A stretch of DNA of 64,000 nucleotides from Amaurobius ferox. Taxonomy: Eukaryota > Arthropoda > Arachnida > Araneae > Amaurobiidae. The position numbers were made by a program, and so were the translations under genes. Below the pieces are notes generated by a model, which saw only the letters and a program-made list of their open reading frames with translations, was not told the DNA's origin and ran no database searches. How positions within the stretch are numbered: position 1 is the stretch's first letter; each line of letters begins with the position of its first letter. Shown one piece after another: positions 35,202 through 49,766 of the stretch. Where the stretch lies: positions 82,322,301 to 82,386,300 of the forward strand of contig OX578144.1 of the NCBI GenBank assembly GCA_951213105.1, in the 5' to 3' direction.

Positions 35202-36507
35202 AACAAGAAAGATCAATCATGCTTAAAGCATTGATTATGAAACACTTTCCAACTTCAATGCAATTTTATTTAAACATGTCTAAAATGCAATACATTCCTC
35301 GGTAATATTTTAAAACTTATCACAATAGTACATTAATTTATTATATTTGAAACCTTAAACCTTCATAAAAAAAATTAACTTCATTCAAATGACGGCATTA
35401 AAGTATAAATTGCCTGGTTTAAACATCTCTAAAATGTGATACATTCCTCGGTAATAATTTTAGAATTGTCATAATACTGCGATAATTTATTATATTTGAA
35501 AACTTCATCGAAAACAACTGAAATCCATTCAAATGACGTCATAGAAAAAATAACACGCCTGGCTCTCTCTATAAAAGCAACATTTCATTCATAAATATTT
35601 CCGCCATTCATGTCATTCATCACAATACTATAATAATTTATTTTATTTAAAAATTAAGACCATGGAGCTACAAGTAATTGAACTATATGCGTAAAACTTC
35701 ATCGAAAAATATCGTCCTTCTCTTTCTCAAATCAATGAATATTTCATTCATATCAGCTGTGCAGACTCCATGGACTAAATGATTTTGTGTTAAAGAATTA
35801 CAGCAATTCTAATACAACTCATTCTACATATTTTGCTGTTTACATTTTACTTAGGTGAAAAATAGGCTTAGTTGTAGAAATAATCAAATTTGGGATGAGC
35901 ATTTAAACACAAATATATTGTCATTGCGTTGTATCAGTATGTAGATGCACAGAATTTAGGCAAAAATAAAGTAGTTTTAGGACGGATACAACACTCAATA
36001 TGAATTAAAAAGAACTTTAAAAATCATGATTTTGAGACCAGATGGATGCCATATATCATTTTGAAGTATGTCACGTGATCGTTTCATATCATGGTCACGT
36101 GATCGCTTCATATAAAAGGTGTTATTATTATTTTAATTTTTATTTAAAAAACTACTGAATATATTTCGTTGAATTTTTTTTATATATTTTATGGAACAAT
36201 TTGAATATTGCCTAAAATTTTCGAAGCAATTTGTGACTTTTAAATCCGCTTAAAAAATGCTTGAAAAATTAGGTCCCATAGGGCTCAATGTATTTCATTT
36301 TTCAACCCGGGTTCAATCCAAAACTAATTGGGTGATATTATTCATTTATATTCCCATAGGTCCTTCAGACCGTCTGAACAACATACTAAAATTTCATTTC
36401 GATTAAGTCATTTTTACGGCAGTTATCGTGCTAACGGACAGACAGACAGACAGACAGAATGAACAAAGTCATAAACACTTTTCAACTTTGCCGTAAAGTG
36501 TTAAAAA
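35202..36507 (+). mobile_element. H2, unit 3
   Basis: As 5995-7311 but with the ancestral-looking CATAGGGCTCAATG near 36288, as in units 4 and other H copies. Confidence 0.65.
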
Positions 36508-36633
36508 TAAAATGGAAATTTTTAGCGATATAGTAAGTTTAATGATCGCATTGTTTGCATTTTGGGAAAGATGCATATCCATGTGCGTGTGAATGTGTGT
36601 ATTACTGTGTGTGTGTGCGTATTATTGTAAAGG

Positions 36634-36743
36634 ATGGAGGTTACGGTCCCTGTGGATAGTTTCCTGTCCAAATTGGGTGGCACTTCCCGGCCGTCTAAAA
36701 AACAGATACCTTACACCTTCGAGTAGGTCGGACGGTATGGGAC
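36634..36743 (+). mobile_element. Headless SINE-body fragment, unit 3
   Basis: Same as 7438-7547. Confidence 0.7.
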
Positions 36744-36999
36744 GATGAAGAAGCTGAAAAAAGCATTTATCTTCAGTGATATAGAGAAGTGTATGTTATT
36801 CGCAAACGTGTAAAAATTAATGTTATTTTGAATTCTGAGAAAATGCGTTTTACCGATTTGTTACAATTATTTTGTAATAATCCTTCCAAACTTTATATGA
36901 ATCGCCAAATACTTTTGACAGATACATGCCTCTTTTTTTTTTTTTTAAACACGTATATTTTCACAAACATATTTAAGAAGTACAAAGAAAACATAAAAA

Positions 37000-38159
37000 A
37001 GACAGATAAATCATGCATAAAGCATTGATTATGAAACACTTTCCAACTTCAATTCAATTTTATTTAAACATCTCAAAAATTCGATACATTCATCGGTAAT
37101 GTTTTTAAAATTATCACAATACTACATTAATTTATTATATTTGAAAACTTCATTGAAAACAAATGAACTTTATTCAAATGACGTCATCGAAATATAAATC
37201 GCCTGACTCCCTCTATAAAAGCAGTATTTCATTCTTAACAGTTTTTCCATTCTTTTCATTCATCACAATGCTATAATAATTTATTTGTTTAAAAAACTTA
37301 AAACCATGGAGGTACAAGTAATTTAAATCTATGCTTAAAACTTTATCGAAAAAATCGTTTCCTTCTCTGTGTAAAATCAATGAATGTTTCATTCATATCA
37401 GCTATATTGCAGATTCCATGAACTAAATAATTTTGCGTTAAGGAAATGCAGCAATTGTCATACAACTCATTCTACATCTTTTGGTGTTTACGTTCTCCAT
37501 AAATGAAAATTAGGCTTCGTTGCAGAAAATACCAAAGTTGGATGATCATTTAAACTCAAATATATTGCCATTGCGTTGTTCCAGTATCGAGATGCACATG
37601 ATTTAAGCAAAAATAAATCGGTTTCAGAATGGATGCAACACTAAATTTGAATTAAAAATAACTTTAAAAATCACGATTGTGACGCAAGATGGATGTCATA
37701 TTTATTTTGAAGTGGGTCATCTGATCTCTTCATATAATGGTCACGTGATTTCTTCATATAAAGTGTGCAATTATTATTTTAATTTTTATTTAAAAATCTA
37801 CTGAATATATTTTACTGAAATTTCTTTTACATGTTTTATGAGATAATTTGGATATTTCCTAAAACATTCGAAGCAATTTGTGAATTTTGAATTCGCTTAA
37901 AAAATGTTTGAAAAATCACGTTCCATAGGGTTCAATGTATTTCATTCTTTCAACCCGGGTATAATCCAAAACTAATTGGCTGATAATATTCATTTATATT
38001 CCCATAAGTCCCACAGACCGTCTGAACAACATACTAAAATTTCATTTTAATAAAGTCATTTTTACGGCAGTTATCGTGCTAACGGACAGACAGACAGACA
38101 GACAGACAGAATGAACCAAGTCACAAACACTTTTCAACTGTGTTGTAAAGTGTTAAAAA
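37000..38159 (+). mobile_element. H3, unit 3
   Basis: As 7803-8962, with AGATAAATC at the 5' end and ATGAACCAAG before the hairpin (type B). Confidence 0.65.
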
Positions 38160-38426
38160 TCGAAATTAGGCGCATAATTCGGATATGTATCTATACAGGG
38201 TGTCCCAAAAAGATTGAAGCGCGCTTTTATTATTTATCTGTTGAAGATAAATGGGCAATGTAAATTGCAAAAATGTTGAAAGTAAGGTAGGAACTAAGAC
38301 TACCTTAATGAAATAGTCCTCCCATTCATTTTCAAAAAGTTACACTTTTTAAATTTTTATACGACCCCCTTAGACTAATATGTCCAATCAGAAAATTTTC
38401 ATATTTAAAGCAACGAGATCATTAAA

Positions 38427-39558
38427 AATAAGAAAGATCAATCCTGCATAAAGCATTGATTATGAAACACTTTCCAACTTCAATGTAATTTTATATAAAT
38501 ATCTCTAAAATGTGATACATTCCTCGGTAATATTTTAAAAATTACACAATACTACGTTAATTTATTATATTTGAAAACTTCATCGAAAACAAATGAACTT
38601 TATTCAAATGACGTCATCGAAATATAAATCGCCTCTATATAACAGAAGCATTTCATTCATAAACTTCTTTTCCGTTCATCACAATATTATAGTAATTTAT
38701 TTTATTTAAAAACTTAAAACCATGGAGGTACAAGTAATTTGACTCTATGCTTAAAATTTTACCGAAAAAATCATCTAGTTCTCTGTGCAAAATCAATGAA
38801 TGTTTCATTCATATCAGCTATATTCCAGACTCCATGAGCTAAATAATTTTGCGTTACACAATTCTTTTACAACTCATTCTATATCTTTTGGTGTTTACAT
38901 TATCCATAAGTGAAAATTAGGCTTCGTTATAGAAATAATTAAAGTTTGATGAGCATTTAAACTCAAATATATTGTAATTGCGTTGTTTCAGTATGTAGGT
39001 GTACAGAATTTAAGCAAAAGTAAAGCGATTTTAGGACGGTTACAACATTAAATATGAATTAAAAAGAACTTTAAAAATCACGATTTTGACACAAGATGGA
39101 TGCCATATTTTATTTTGAAGTGGGTCACATGATCTCTTCATATAATGGTCATGTGATCTCTTCATATAAAGGGAGTAATTATTATTTTAATTTTTATTTA
39201 AAAAAATACTGAATATATTTTACTGAAATTTTTTTATATATTTTCTGTGATAATTTGAATATTTCCTGAAACTTTCGAAGCAATTTGTGAATTTTAAATT
39301 TGCTTAAAAAATGGTTGAAAAATTAGGTCCCATAGGGTTCAATATATTTCATTTTTTCAACCCGGGTTCAATCCAAAACTCATTGGGTGATATTATTCAT
39401 TTATATTCCCATAGGTCCCACAGATCGTTTGAACAACATACTGAAATTTCATTTTGATAAAGTCATTTTAACGGCAGTTATCGTTCTAACGGACTGACAG
39501 ACAGACAGAATGAACAGAGTCATAAACACTTTTCAACTATGTTGTACAGTGTTAAAAA
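38427..39558 (+). mobile_element. H4, unit 3
   Basis: As 9230-10361 with the type B variants ACCATGGAGG and GGGTCACATG. Confidence 0.65.
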
Positions 39559-39665
39559 TGCATATCTGTATCTTTAATATTGGGCCAGTTATATTTAATT
39601 GAAAATTGAATGTTGTGAATGGGGGCCACATACCAAATTAGAGATGTAAATTTGTGACATATTAC

Positions 39666-40980
39666 AACAAGAAAGATCAATCATGCTTAAAGCATTGATT
39701 ATGAAACACTTTCCAACTTCAATGCAATTTTATTTAAACATGTCTAAAATGCAATACAGTCCTCGATAATATTTTAAAACTTATCACAATACTACATTAA
39801 TTTATTATATTTGAAACCTTAAACCTTCATCGAAAAAAATTAACTTCATTCAAATGACGGCATTAAAGTATAAATTGCCTGGTTTAAATATCTCTAAAAT
39901 GTGATACATTCCTCGGTAATAATTTTAGAATTATCATAATACTACGATAATTTATTATATTTGAAAACTTCATCGAAAACAATTGAAATTCATTCAAATG
40001 ACGTCATAAAAAAATAACACGCCTGGCTCTCTCTATAAAAGCAACATTTCATTCATAAATAATTCCCCCATTCATGTCATTCATCACAATACTATAATAA
40101 TTTATTTTATTTAAAAATTAAGACCATTGAGCTACAAGTAAGTAATCTCTATGCGTAAAACTTCATCGAAAAATATCGTCCTTCTCTTTCTAAAATCAAT
40201 AAATATTTCATTCATATCAGCTATGCAGACTCCATGGACTAAATTATTTTGTGTTAAAGAATTATAGCGATTCTAATACAACTCATGCTATATATTTTGC
40301 TGTTTACATTTTACATAGGTGAAAAATAGGCTTAATAGTAGAAATAATCATATTTGGATGAGCATTTAAACTGAAATATATTGTCATTGCGTTGTTTTAG
40401 TATGTAGATGCACAGAATTTAGGCAAAAATAAAGTAGTTTTAAGACGGATACAACACTCAATATGAATTAAAAAGAACTTTAAAAATCACGATTTTGACA
40501 CAAGATGGATGCCATATATCATTTTAAAGTGGGTCATGTGATCGTTTCATATCATGGACACGTGATCGCTTCATATAAGAGGTGTTATTATTATTTTAAT
40601 TTTTATTTAAAAAACTACTGAATATATTTCGCTGAATTTTTTTTTATATATTTTATGGAACAATTTGAATATTGCCTAAAATTTTCGAAACAATTTGTGA
40701 ATTTTAAATCCGCTTAAAAAATGCTTGAAAAATTAGGTCCCATAGGGCTCAATGTATTCCATTTTTTCAACCCGGGTTCAATCCAAAACTAATTGTGTGA
40801 TATTATTCATTTATATTCCCATAGGTCCTATAGACCGTCTGAACAACATACTAAAATTTCATTTTGATTAAGTCATTTTTACGGCAGTTATCGTGCTAAC
40901 GGACAGACAGACAGACAGACAGACAGACAGAATGAACAAAGTCATAAACACTTTTCAACTTTGTTGTAAAGTGTTAAAAA
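39666..40980 (+). mobile_element. H5, unit 3
   Basis: Same as 10469-11783 with few substitutions. Confidence 0.65.
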
Positions 40981-41249
40981 AAAGAAAGAAAATAAAAATG
41001 AAAACAATAGTAGTGGCCATTACTCCTTGCTGTTATTGCCATACCTTCAACTGCATTTGTGGTTATTCAGTCGCAGAAATATTCAATAATAGATAATAAA
41101 TTCAGATTTCATGAATAACGTGCTTATTAATAAATATGCATAAATATACTCAATAACGATTGATCCTCCTTACAAAATGTCAGCAGTCCTTAATTTGGCA
41201 TGAGCACGCGGTAACACATTAATGCTTAATTTCGTCACGACAATATAAT

Positions 41250-41665
41250 AACAAGAAAGATTAATCATGTATAAAGCTTTGGGTATGAAACATTTTCCAA
41301 TTCAAATGCAATTTTATATAAACATCTTTAAAATGTGATACATTCAGCGTTGACATATTCTGAATTATCATAGTACTACAAAAATTTATTATATTTGAAA
41401 ACTTAAAACTTCATTGAAAAAAGTGAACTTTATTCAAATGACCTCATCGAAATATAAATCGCCTAACTCGCACCGGGTTCAGTCCAAAACTAATTGGGTG
41501 ATATTATTCATCTAAATTCCCATATGTCCCACCGACCGTCTCAACATTATGCTAAAATTTCATTTTGATAAAGTCATTCTCACGGCAGTTTTCGTACGAA
41601 CGGACAGACAGACAGAATGATTAAAGTCGTAAACACTTTTCAACTATGTTGTAAAGTGTTAAAAA
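41250..41665 (+). mobile_element. H6, unit 3
   Basis: Same internal deletion and length as 12053-12468. The flank after it reads GGGTATTAGTGC (type B). Confidence 0.65.
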
Positions 41666-43107
41666 AAGAAAGAAAAAGAAAAAGGAAAACAATAGTAGCG
41701 GGTATTAGTGCTTGCCGTTATTGTCAGTTCAACTGCTGTTTAGTTATTCAGCCATGGAAGTATTCAATAATAATTAATAAATATGGATTTAATGAATTAT
41801 ATGCTTATATATATACTTTTATATACTTATTGATAAATATCCATAAATATACTCAATAACAATCGAGCTTCATTACAAAATGTTACCAGTCGGTAATTTG
41901 GCATGAGCACGGGGTAACAAATTAATGTTTAATTTCGTGACGACAATATAATAAAATATCTCATGTGGGCAACACTTGAGTTTCCATTGATAATGGTGTA
42001 CTTTTTTGGGGGGCAGAGAAAAAATTGTGTGCAATATTCACATCACAATGTTTTTAGTATTTAATCAACACCTCGTTAATTGAAATTGTGCGATCTTGGC
42101 AATTTTTTAGTACAAAAAAAACGACTTATTCATATTTATGCGCAAAATCCTCATAAAAATACAACTGATATTTAATTAATAGCCCGTTTATTAAATGACT
42201 ATTTACGAATTCTTTTGAGTCAAAACACAAAACTATTATAAAATGTGTCTTATTTCGTCAATGGAATGAGCTATATCCATGGAAAATGGGAATCATGAAA
42301 GTTTGTTTTGAGCATCGTATGGTGATCAAGGCGTATAGTGTTTGACGAATGAAAAAAGACACATTTAACAAACAATGTATGAAACGGTCCGTGAAATATA
42401 TATATTTAATAATAGTGCATATGGAAAGTGAGCATATTTGATGATACTTTTATAATTTTATGTAATTATTTTGATAAATTTATTTGAAAATCCTGTAATA
42501 TCTAATTTCCTAACTTAGCGTCAATGGAAAAAAAAAATACGTTTGAAAAAATTATTTATTGATCATTATTGAAGGTACTAATTTTTAAATGATTTTAAAA
42601 ATTTCATTCATGAATTTAGGGGAGGGGGGGGGGGGTCTTTTAAACATTCGATCGGTCTTAAAATCAGTAGGGTCAAATAAAATCAATAATGTACTCACAG
42701 TTTTTAAATAGACGTACCAAAATATTTTTGAAATAGCCTCATTTATTCAGGAGTTATCTCCCGGAGACACACATACTAACATACAAACCAGACATCACCC
42801 CATAAACGTTCGATGTGAGTTCAAGGGTGCTTGAAACAACGTGCTATTTCTTCGAAAATGTCATTGGGAATTTTTGACTCTGTCACAATTCCTTCTCTAT
42901 ACAGCTAACTATGTATGTAGGGAAAGTACTAAAAATTCTTTATGCTCCAATAATATTTTTATAGTACATTGTATATAAAATATGATTTCGTTTAATCAAT
43001 GACGACGTCATTCACACAACATAAATCAAGAAAGCTGCTTAAATAATGACGCAGCAATTTGAATTAAAGAAACATTTTTCTATCGCAAGTATACTTAATA
43101 TTTATCG

Positions 43108-44250
43108 TTTTTAACACTTTACAACATAGTTGAAAAGTGTTTAAGAGTTTGTTCATTCCGTCTGTCTGTCTGTTAGCACGATAACTGCCGTAAAAATGAC
43201 TTTATCAAAACTAATTTTTAATATGCTGTTCAGACGGTCTGTGGGACCTATGGGAATATAAATGAATAATATCACCCAATTAGTTTGGGATTGAACCCGG
43301 GTTGAAAAAATTTAATACATTGAAACTTATGGGATCTAATTCTTCAAACATTTTTTAGGCAAATTTAAAATTCATAAATTGCTTCAAAAGTTTTAGGAAA
43401 TATTCAAATTATCCCATAAGATATATAAAAAAAATTCAGCAAAATATATTCAGTAGTTATTTAAATAAATATTTAAATAATAATTACACCCTTTATATGA
43501 AGAGATCACATAAACTTTATATGAAGAGATCAAATGACCCGCTTCAAAATAAAATAAGGCATCCATCTTGTGTCAAAATCGTGATTTCTAAAGTTCTTTT
43601 GAATTCATATTTAGTGTTGTGTCAGTCCTATAAGTGCTTTATTTTTGCTTAAATTCTGAGCATCTACGTGCTGAAACAACGCAATTACAATGTATTTGAG
43701 TTTAAATGATCATCAAATTTTGATAATTTCTGCAACGAAGCCTAATTTTCACTTATGGGGAATGTAAACACCAAAAGATGTAGATTGAGTTGTATAAGAA
43801 TTGCTGCATTTCTTTACAGCAAAATTATTTGGCTCATGGAGTCTGTAAAATAGCTGATATGTATGAAACATTCATTGATTTTACATAGAGATGCAGGCGA
43901 TTTTGTCGATGAAGTTTTAAGTATAGAGTTAAATTACTTGTACCTCCATGGTTTTATGTTTTTAAATAAGATAAATTATCGTAGTATTGTAATGAATGAA
44001 ATGAATGGAAAACAGTTTATGCTGCTTTTACATAGATAGCAAAGCGATTTATATTTCAATGACGTCATTTGAATAAAGTTCATTTATTTTCGATGAAGTT
44101 TTCAAATATAATAAATTATTTCAGTATTATGATAATTTTAAATATATTACCGAGGAATGTATTGCATTTTAGAGATCTTTGAATAAAACTGTATTGAAGT
44201 TGGAAAGTGTTTCGTAATCAATGCTTTATGCATGATTGGTCTTTCTTGTT
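43108..44250 (-). mobile_element. H0, bridging units 3 and 4
   Basis: 1143 bp, type B. Its hairpin (AACACTTTACAAC and GTTGAAAAGTGTT) is better preserved than in type A units. Confidence 0.7.
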
Positions 44251-44376
44251 AAAATCTTATTTTTGTTTGTTTGACAGATGGCAATGATTTACAGAAAATC
44301 AAGTGTTATCCCAAAACGCTAGATTTTTAATAGGGAGATCAATATATCTCACTATTTATTTGTGGCAACTTATGCC

Positions 44377-44456
44377 ATATATATATATATAAATATATAT
44401 ATAAATATATATATATATTTGTAAAAATATATAAATATATATATATACATATATAT
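44377..44456. repeat. (TA)n microsatellite, 80 bp, interrupted
   Basis: Shortest allele, with several AAAT interruptions; the same length as in unit 5. Confidence 0.95.
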
Positions 44457-44676
44457 TTTTTTTTGAAAAGAAAAATGTTACTGATTTTCATCTATATCTG
44501 AGAAATTGATACATATAGAGCTCAGATGATGGCTCATTTAGACTCAGCATCAAATTCTGGAGGGTTCGCTAAATATTTCACTTTTTGTTCTTTTTCCATT
44601 TCAGGTTAAAAAATTGTCATTTTACTTGAAACATTTATACTTCAAAATTGACTATATTTAAAACTTAGACTACAAT

Positions 44677-46287
44677 TGTGTCGGAGCGGGATTCCCTTCG
44701 ATTTGGCCGACGGGAGAATTTTAACTTTCTCCAATTTTTGAATACCCAGGACCGAAACTCCACCCGTCTGTGAGTGAAACTCACAGACGACTTGCACACA
44801 CAATTCTAACCGTAAACCCTTGGGTTGGTCGTGTGGTCTGGGTCTTCAACACACAATTCTAAAAAGACAAATTAAACCCTTACCTTGAAGGTCTTCTTCT
44901 TCCGCTGGAAACATAAGTAAATATACTAATTCAAACACAAATAAATACTTCTTAAATCTTTACTAAATCCATCCTTTATTAAACAATCAATTTATATTTA
45001 TAGTAGGAGTTACCAACATTATACAGGAGCTGAATCTATATCAAGTCTCCGCACTGGACTCAGGAAACCATGATACCAAATTTAATAGCCACCAATCAAA
45101 GACATAATAAACGATTTCTAAAACGTATTAAATGTGGCTGATAATAATAATTTTATCATTTAACATAATTGCAGTTATAGGTATGGTCTCAACATGGGAG
45201 CAACCGTACTCGAAGCTTTCCTTCGAATTCAGAAATACCTAAAGTAAATTTATATTTTTATCCATATAAACAAATGTTAAATTAAGTCGGGAAGTCAAAT
45301 TAAAGATCTTGAGTTTGTTCCAATTTACGTGAATGACTTCCGACGGAAAAATGATCCATCGAAGAAACACTCTTACCTCTGACATCGGAGATGCTGAAGA
45401 GATCATACACCAACATCCACTTTGAATCGTCGGCTATGCCGTTCCATGAACACCGGCTCTCTTTTAGCAAATGATAGGCTGAGGCTCGGCCAGGGCTCCG
45501 TTTCATTTTTGCCCACGACATCCAACATCTCGACCATGGACAGAGACCTCTGGTCAGAACCGTTCTTCAACGTCGATGCTCAGCAGGTGGACGGGCTCCT
45601 CCACGATGACCTGCGGCGACACTCCCCATGCCCACGAAGTTCAGAGACCGGAATGGAATCAGGTCTCCAACTTCGAGGTGGGCAACATAATAAAATTACG
45701 CTCTGGACTAGCCCAGAGACATGGGTAGCCAGATAGGGAATGTGCGCCCCGAATTAGCAAACATGCCCTTTATATGCACCAGGGGCCAATTCCAGCCCCA
45801 CCAATAGAAATTTTCTTTATTTCAAAAAGTTTCCAGGGAACGCCTTCATAGCCTCGACGAATGGTCTCAAAACTCCAGCAGTTCGAAAATCAACCTCCGC
45901 CACGAGGTCTCCATACTTCACCAGCACAAACACGTGAATATGAAAATTCTGCATGCCATTGCATCATCCCAGCCACGTGCAGAGCCAACCGCCTCTACAC
46001 CACATCCGCTTGCATGGGAAAACGATGAACCTGAAATTAACGGTCGAAAAAGACCAGCCTCGAGTACGGTCGCACAACACTCATTAAATTAAAAATGGTT
46101 AAGGATATTCGATTTGATTTTAAATGCAAAAGGTTTTCTTTTATATTAAACATAGAATTGACGAGAGGGTGCTCAACAGGATAAAACAAATAATTATATA
46201 GATAAATATGTATGCAATAAATATAGAAACAGATTACAGAAGTTACAATTTAACTCGAGTGGTGTGAGGATCTCAAACCTCGACACC
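44677..46287 (-). mobile_element. Solo-LTR-like insertion, unit 4
   Basis: Exactly 1611 bp with the ACAAT duplication. AAAATGATCC replaces AAACTGATCC in the minus frame (type B). Confidence 0.6.
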
Positions 46288-47973
46288 ACAATTGTTATGG
46301 ATTCAGCGTTACATTCTAGAGGGGAAAAGGAACTTCATTAAGGATTTCCACTTCAGCTTTAAATATTTTTTTTAAAAAATATTTTCTCAAGATTGGCTAT
46401 AGTTAGAGCTTAAATGACTAACATGAATTCAGCATTAAATACCGGAGAAGGTTGAAGGTTCACTAAAGATTTCCACTTCGGCATTTTTTTTCACTTCCGG
46501 TTCAAAACATTTTTTGAAGCATCTATTACTTTGGGCTGACTATGGATAGCGCTTAGTGATGACTCATATGGATTTTGCATCGAATTCTGGAGAGGATTGA
46601 TCGGTCTAAGGTTTCTATTCATAGTTCATTCAGAGATGTTATTTTCGGCCTCTCCGCAAATTTTTATGGCTTTACGAAATATGTATACAAAAACTATAAC
46701 TAAAATACTAAATATACAAATATACTAAATATACAAAATATAACTAAAATACTTAATAGTTTCGTCAAAAATTAGGTGCACACAACATCAGTCACAATAT
46801 GAAAACTTCTTAAATTTCTTGTTTTATTACTACAATATTGTGTTTCCCCTGTAAGTCTCTGTAATATGATCGATTAAGTAATTTGGTAACATTGATTATA
46901 GTGTTCGAAACGAACGCACTTGATGCCGTTACAGATTTTACTCAAATTATTTTTGATAAAAGCTTTGACTTTATACTATGCATGTAGAAAAAGTAATAAA
47001 TGATTATAAATAGAAGAGCGAAACGATATATTTTTATGATGGCATATGTGTTTCAAATTTGAAAATTTATTCACTTATCCTATCAATTACAGTCAACCGA
47101 TACTGGGTTAAATGTAGGAAATTAATTTTTACATTCAAAAATCCACATTCTGCTCGTTTAACCCAGAATGCATTATTTTTCAATTGTTTTTCAACTCGTC
47201 AGAAGGCGTTTTTGAGTTGCAATTAAAGTTAATGTTTTAAATTGGACCATCAGAAAGTTAAGATTGGTGTCTAAAAGTAACGACACATTGTGATGGAATA
47301 CAAAATGGAATACTTTTCCCAAGTCTTGTCAGAGTCTGACCCTAACAAGTATACTTTAAGATGTATTTTTCTTTACCATCATATTTTTTTTTATTTCTCT
47401 CATTTTGGATTGGGGATTAAATTCTGAATTTTCGAGGTAAGGTACCCCATTAAAAAGAGGTGGCTATAAATTAACATGGCTTGAGCCTTGATGGAGGGAA
47501 TATTTTGAAATGTATGTTCCCCGTGATATGATAGAATTAAAATCCAACAATTACTATTTTAATACCATTTTCAGGCAGAAAAAATTCATTCTGCTCTATA
47601 ACTCTTCTGCTGTTTATTATTACTACAATTTTTCTATGAAGTTTCGTTGTTCCTTCAAGAGAAAAATATTATCAATCTTAAATTTTGAATAACGTTTGAT
47701 CTTATCATGCATATAGCAAGAAAAGAAAAGCTTAGCATATTTTTATTTTTACACAATATTTCTAATACACGGAAGTTATATTTTTAACACAATATTTTAA
47801 ATAAAAATATACATAGAAATACATGCATAATTTTTCTTAATTTATCTTTTTTTACCTCAACTAAGATCGGACCAGAAGTTTTCAAAACATGATCCTAATA
47901 CGCAAATGATCGTAATGTCGAATTTGGCAATATTCAGGAAATCGAAAGTTTCTTGATACTAGTACGAGAAATC

Positions 47974-49640
47974 AACAAGAAAGATCGATCATTCCTAAAG
48001 CATTGACTATGAAACACTTTCCAACTTCAATGCAATTTTATTTAAAAAAGTCGAAAATGCAATACATTCCTCGGTAATATTTTAAAACTTATCACAATAC
48101 TTTGATTTATTATATTTGAAAACATAAACCTTCATTGAAAAAAATGAACTTCTTTCAAATGACGGCATTGAAATATAAATTGCCTGGTGTAAATATCTCT
48201 AAAATGCAATACATTCCACGGTAATATTTTTAAAACTATCATAATACTACGATAATTTATTATATTTGAAAACTTCATCAAAAACAACTGAAATAAATTC
48301 AAATGACGTCATAGAAAAAATAACACGCCTGGATCTCTCTATAAAAGCAGGATTTCATTCATTTCATTCATTACAATACTATAATAATTTATTTTATTTA
48401 AAAGTTAAGACCATGGAGCTACAAGTAATTAAACTCTATGCTTAAAACTTCATCGAAAAAAATCGTCCTTCTGTTTATAAAATCAATTAATATTTCATTC
48501 ATATCAGCCATGCAGACTCCATGGACTGAATTATTTTTTGTTAAAGAAATACAGTAATTCTAATACATCGCATTCTACATATTTCGCTGTTTACATTTTA
48601 CATAGGTGAAAAATAGGCTTAGTTGTAGAAATAATCAAATTTGAATGAGAATTTAAACTCAAATATATTGTCATTGTGTTGTTTTAGTATGTAGATGCAC
48701 AGAATTTAAGCAAAAATAAAGTAGTTTTAGGACGGATACAACACTCTATGAATTAAAAAGAACTTTAAAAAATCACGATTTTGAAACAAGATGGATGCCA
48801 TATATCATTTTGAAGTGGGTCATGTGCTCGTTTCATATCATGGTCACGTGATCGTTTCATATAAGATGGTTTTTGTTGAGACCCAGACCGACCGACCTAC
48901 CAGAAAGGTGTAAGGTCAAGCTGTATGGACGGCCGGGAAGTGCCACCCAATTTAGACCGGAACCCAGTGGGGGAGGCATCCACAGGGACCGTACCCTCCT
49001 TCCCCTACCACCAACCTCTCGGAAGGACTTACGGACCCACATGTTTAACGTGATCGTACTCCGCATGAACACGGCGGCATTTGTGGTAGCGTGCAAATCT
49101 AGCGCGCAAACCACGGGGATACCGCACCCGAGATGGCCAACAGCACGCGGTGTTCCAAGGTGGTCACCCACCAAGTACTAACCGCGCCCGATGCTGCTTG
49201 ATTTCGGGGATCTAACGAGAACCGGTGTTATCAGCACATATAAGATGTGTAATTAATATTTTAATTTTTATTTAAAAAACTACTGAATATATTTCGCTGA
49301 TTTTTTTTTATATATTTTATGGAACAATTTGACAATTATCTAAAATTTTCGAAGCAATTTGTGAATTTTAAATCCGCTTAAAAAATGCTTGAAAAATTAG
49401 GTCTCATAGGGTTCAATGTATTTCATTTTTTCAACCCGGGTTCAATCCAAAACTAATTGGTTTATATTATTCATTTATATTCCCATAGGTCCCACAGACC
49501 GTCTGAACAACATACTAAAATTTCATTTTGATTAAGTCATTTTTACGGCAGTTATCGTGCTAACGGACAAACAGACAGACAGACACACAGAATGAACAAA
49601 GTCATAAACACTTTTTAACTTTGTTGTAAAGTGTTAAAAA
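47974..49640 (+). mobile_element. H1 with SINE, unit 4
   Basis: As 33409-35075. Confidence 0.65.
48869..49236 (-). mobile_element. 5S rRNA-derived SINE, unit 4
   Basis: 368 bp, CATATAAGATG on both sides. Type B body. Confidence 0.88.
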
Positions 49641-49766
49641 TTAGCATGCATGTTTTTATAGTAGGAGTAAGAAAACTTAATCACTGGAATCTTGTTACCG
49701 CAAGTTCTGGACCTAAGGCCGCAGCTGAGTAAAGTTTCAAGTACAATATTGCATCAGTAAAACTAA

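Larger units (their letters stand above)
29192..43788 (+). repeat. Macrosatellite unit 3 (A/B hybrid)
   Basis: Third full unit, 14,597 bp. Its first ~0.83 kb carries the diagnostic variants of units 1-2 (type A). From about 30,030 on it carries those of units 4-5 (type B): for example an extra ~46 bp of tacaaa/actaaa-type repeat near 32,130, and replaced blocks near 42,280 and 43,000. It therefore looks like a recombinant unit. Private changes include CCGGG for CATGG near 30,970 inside the LTR. Confidence 0.93.

Noticed and set aside
36789..37028. 79-codon frame, open in units 3 and 4 only
   Set aside because: Opened by T-run length and ends inside H3; broken in units 1 and 2. No similarity recognised.
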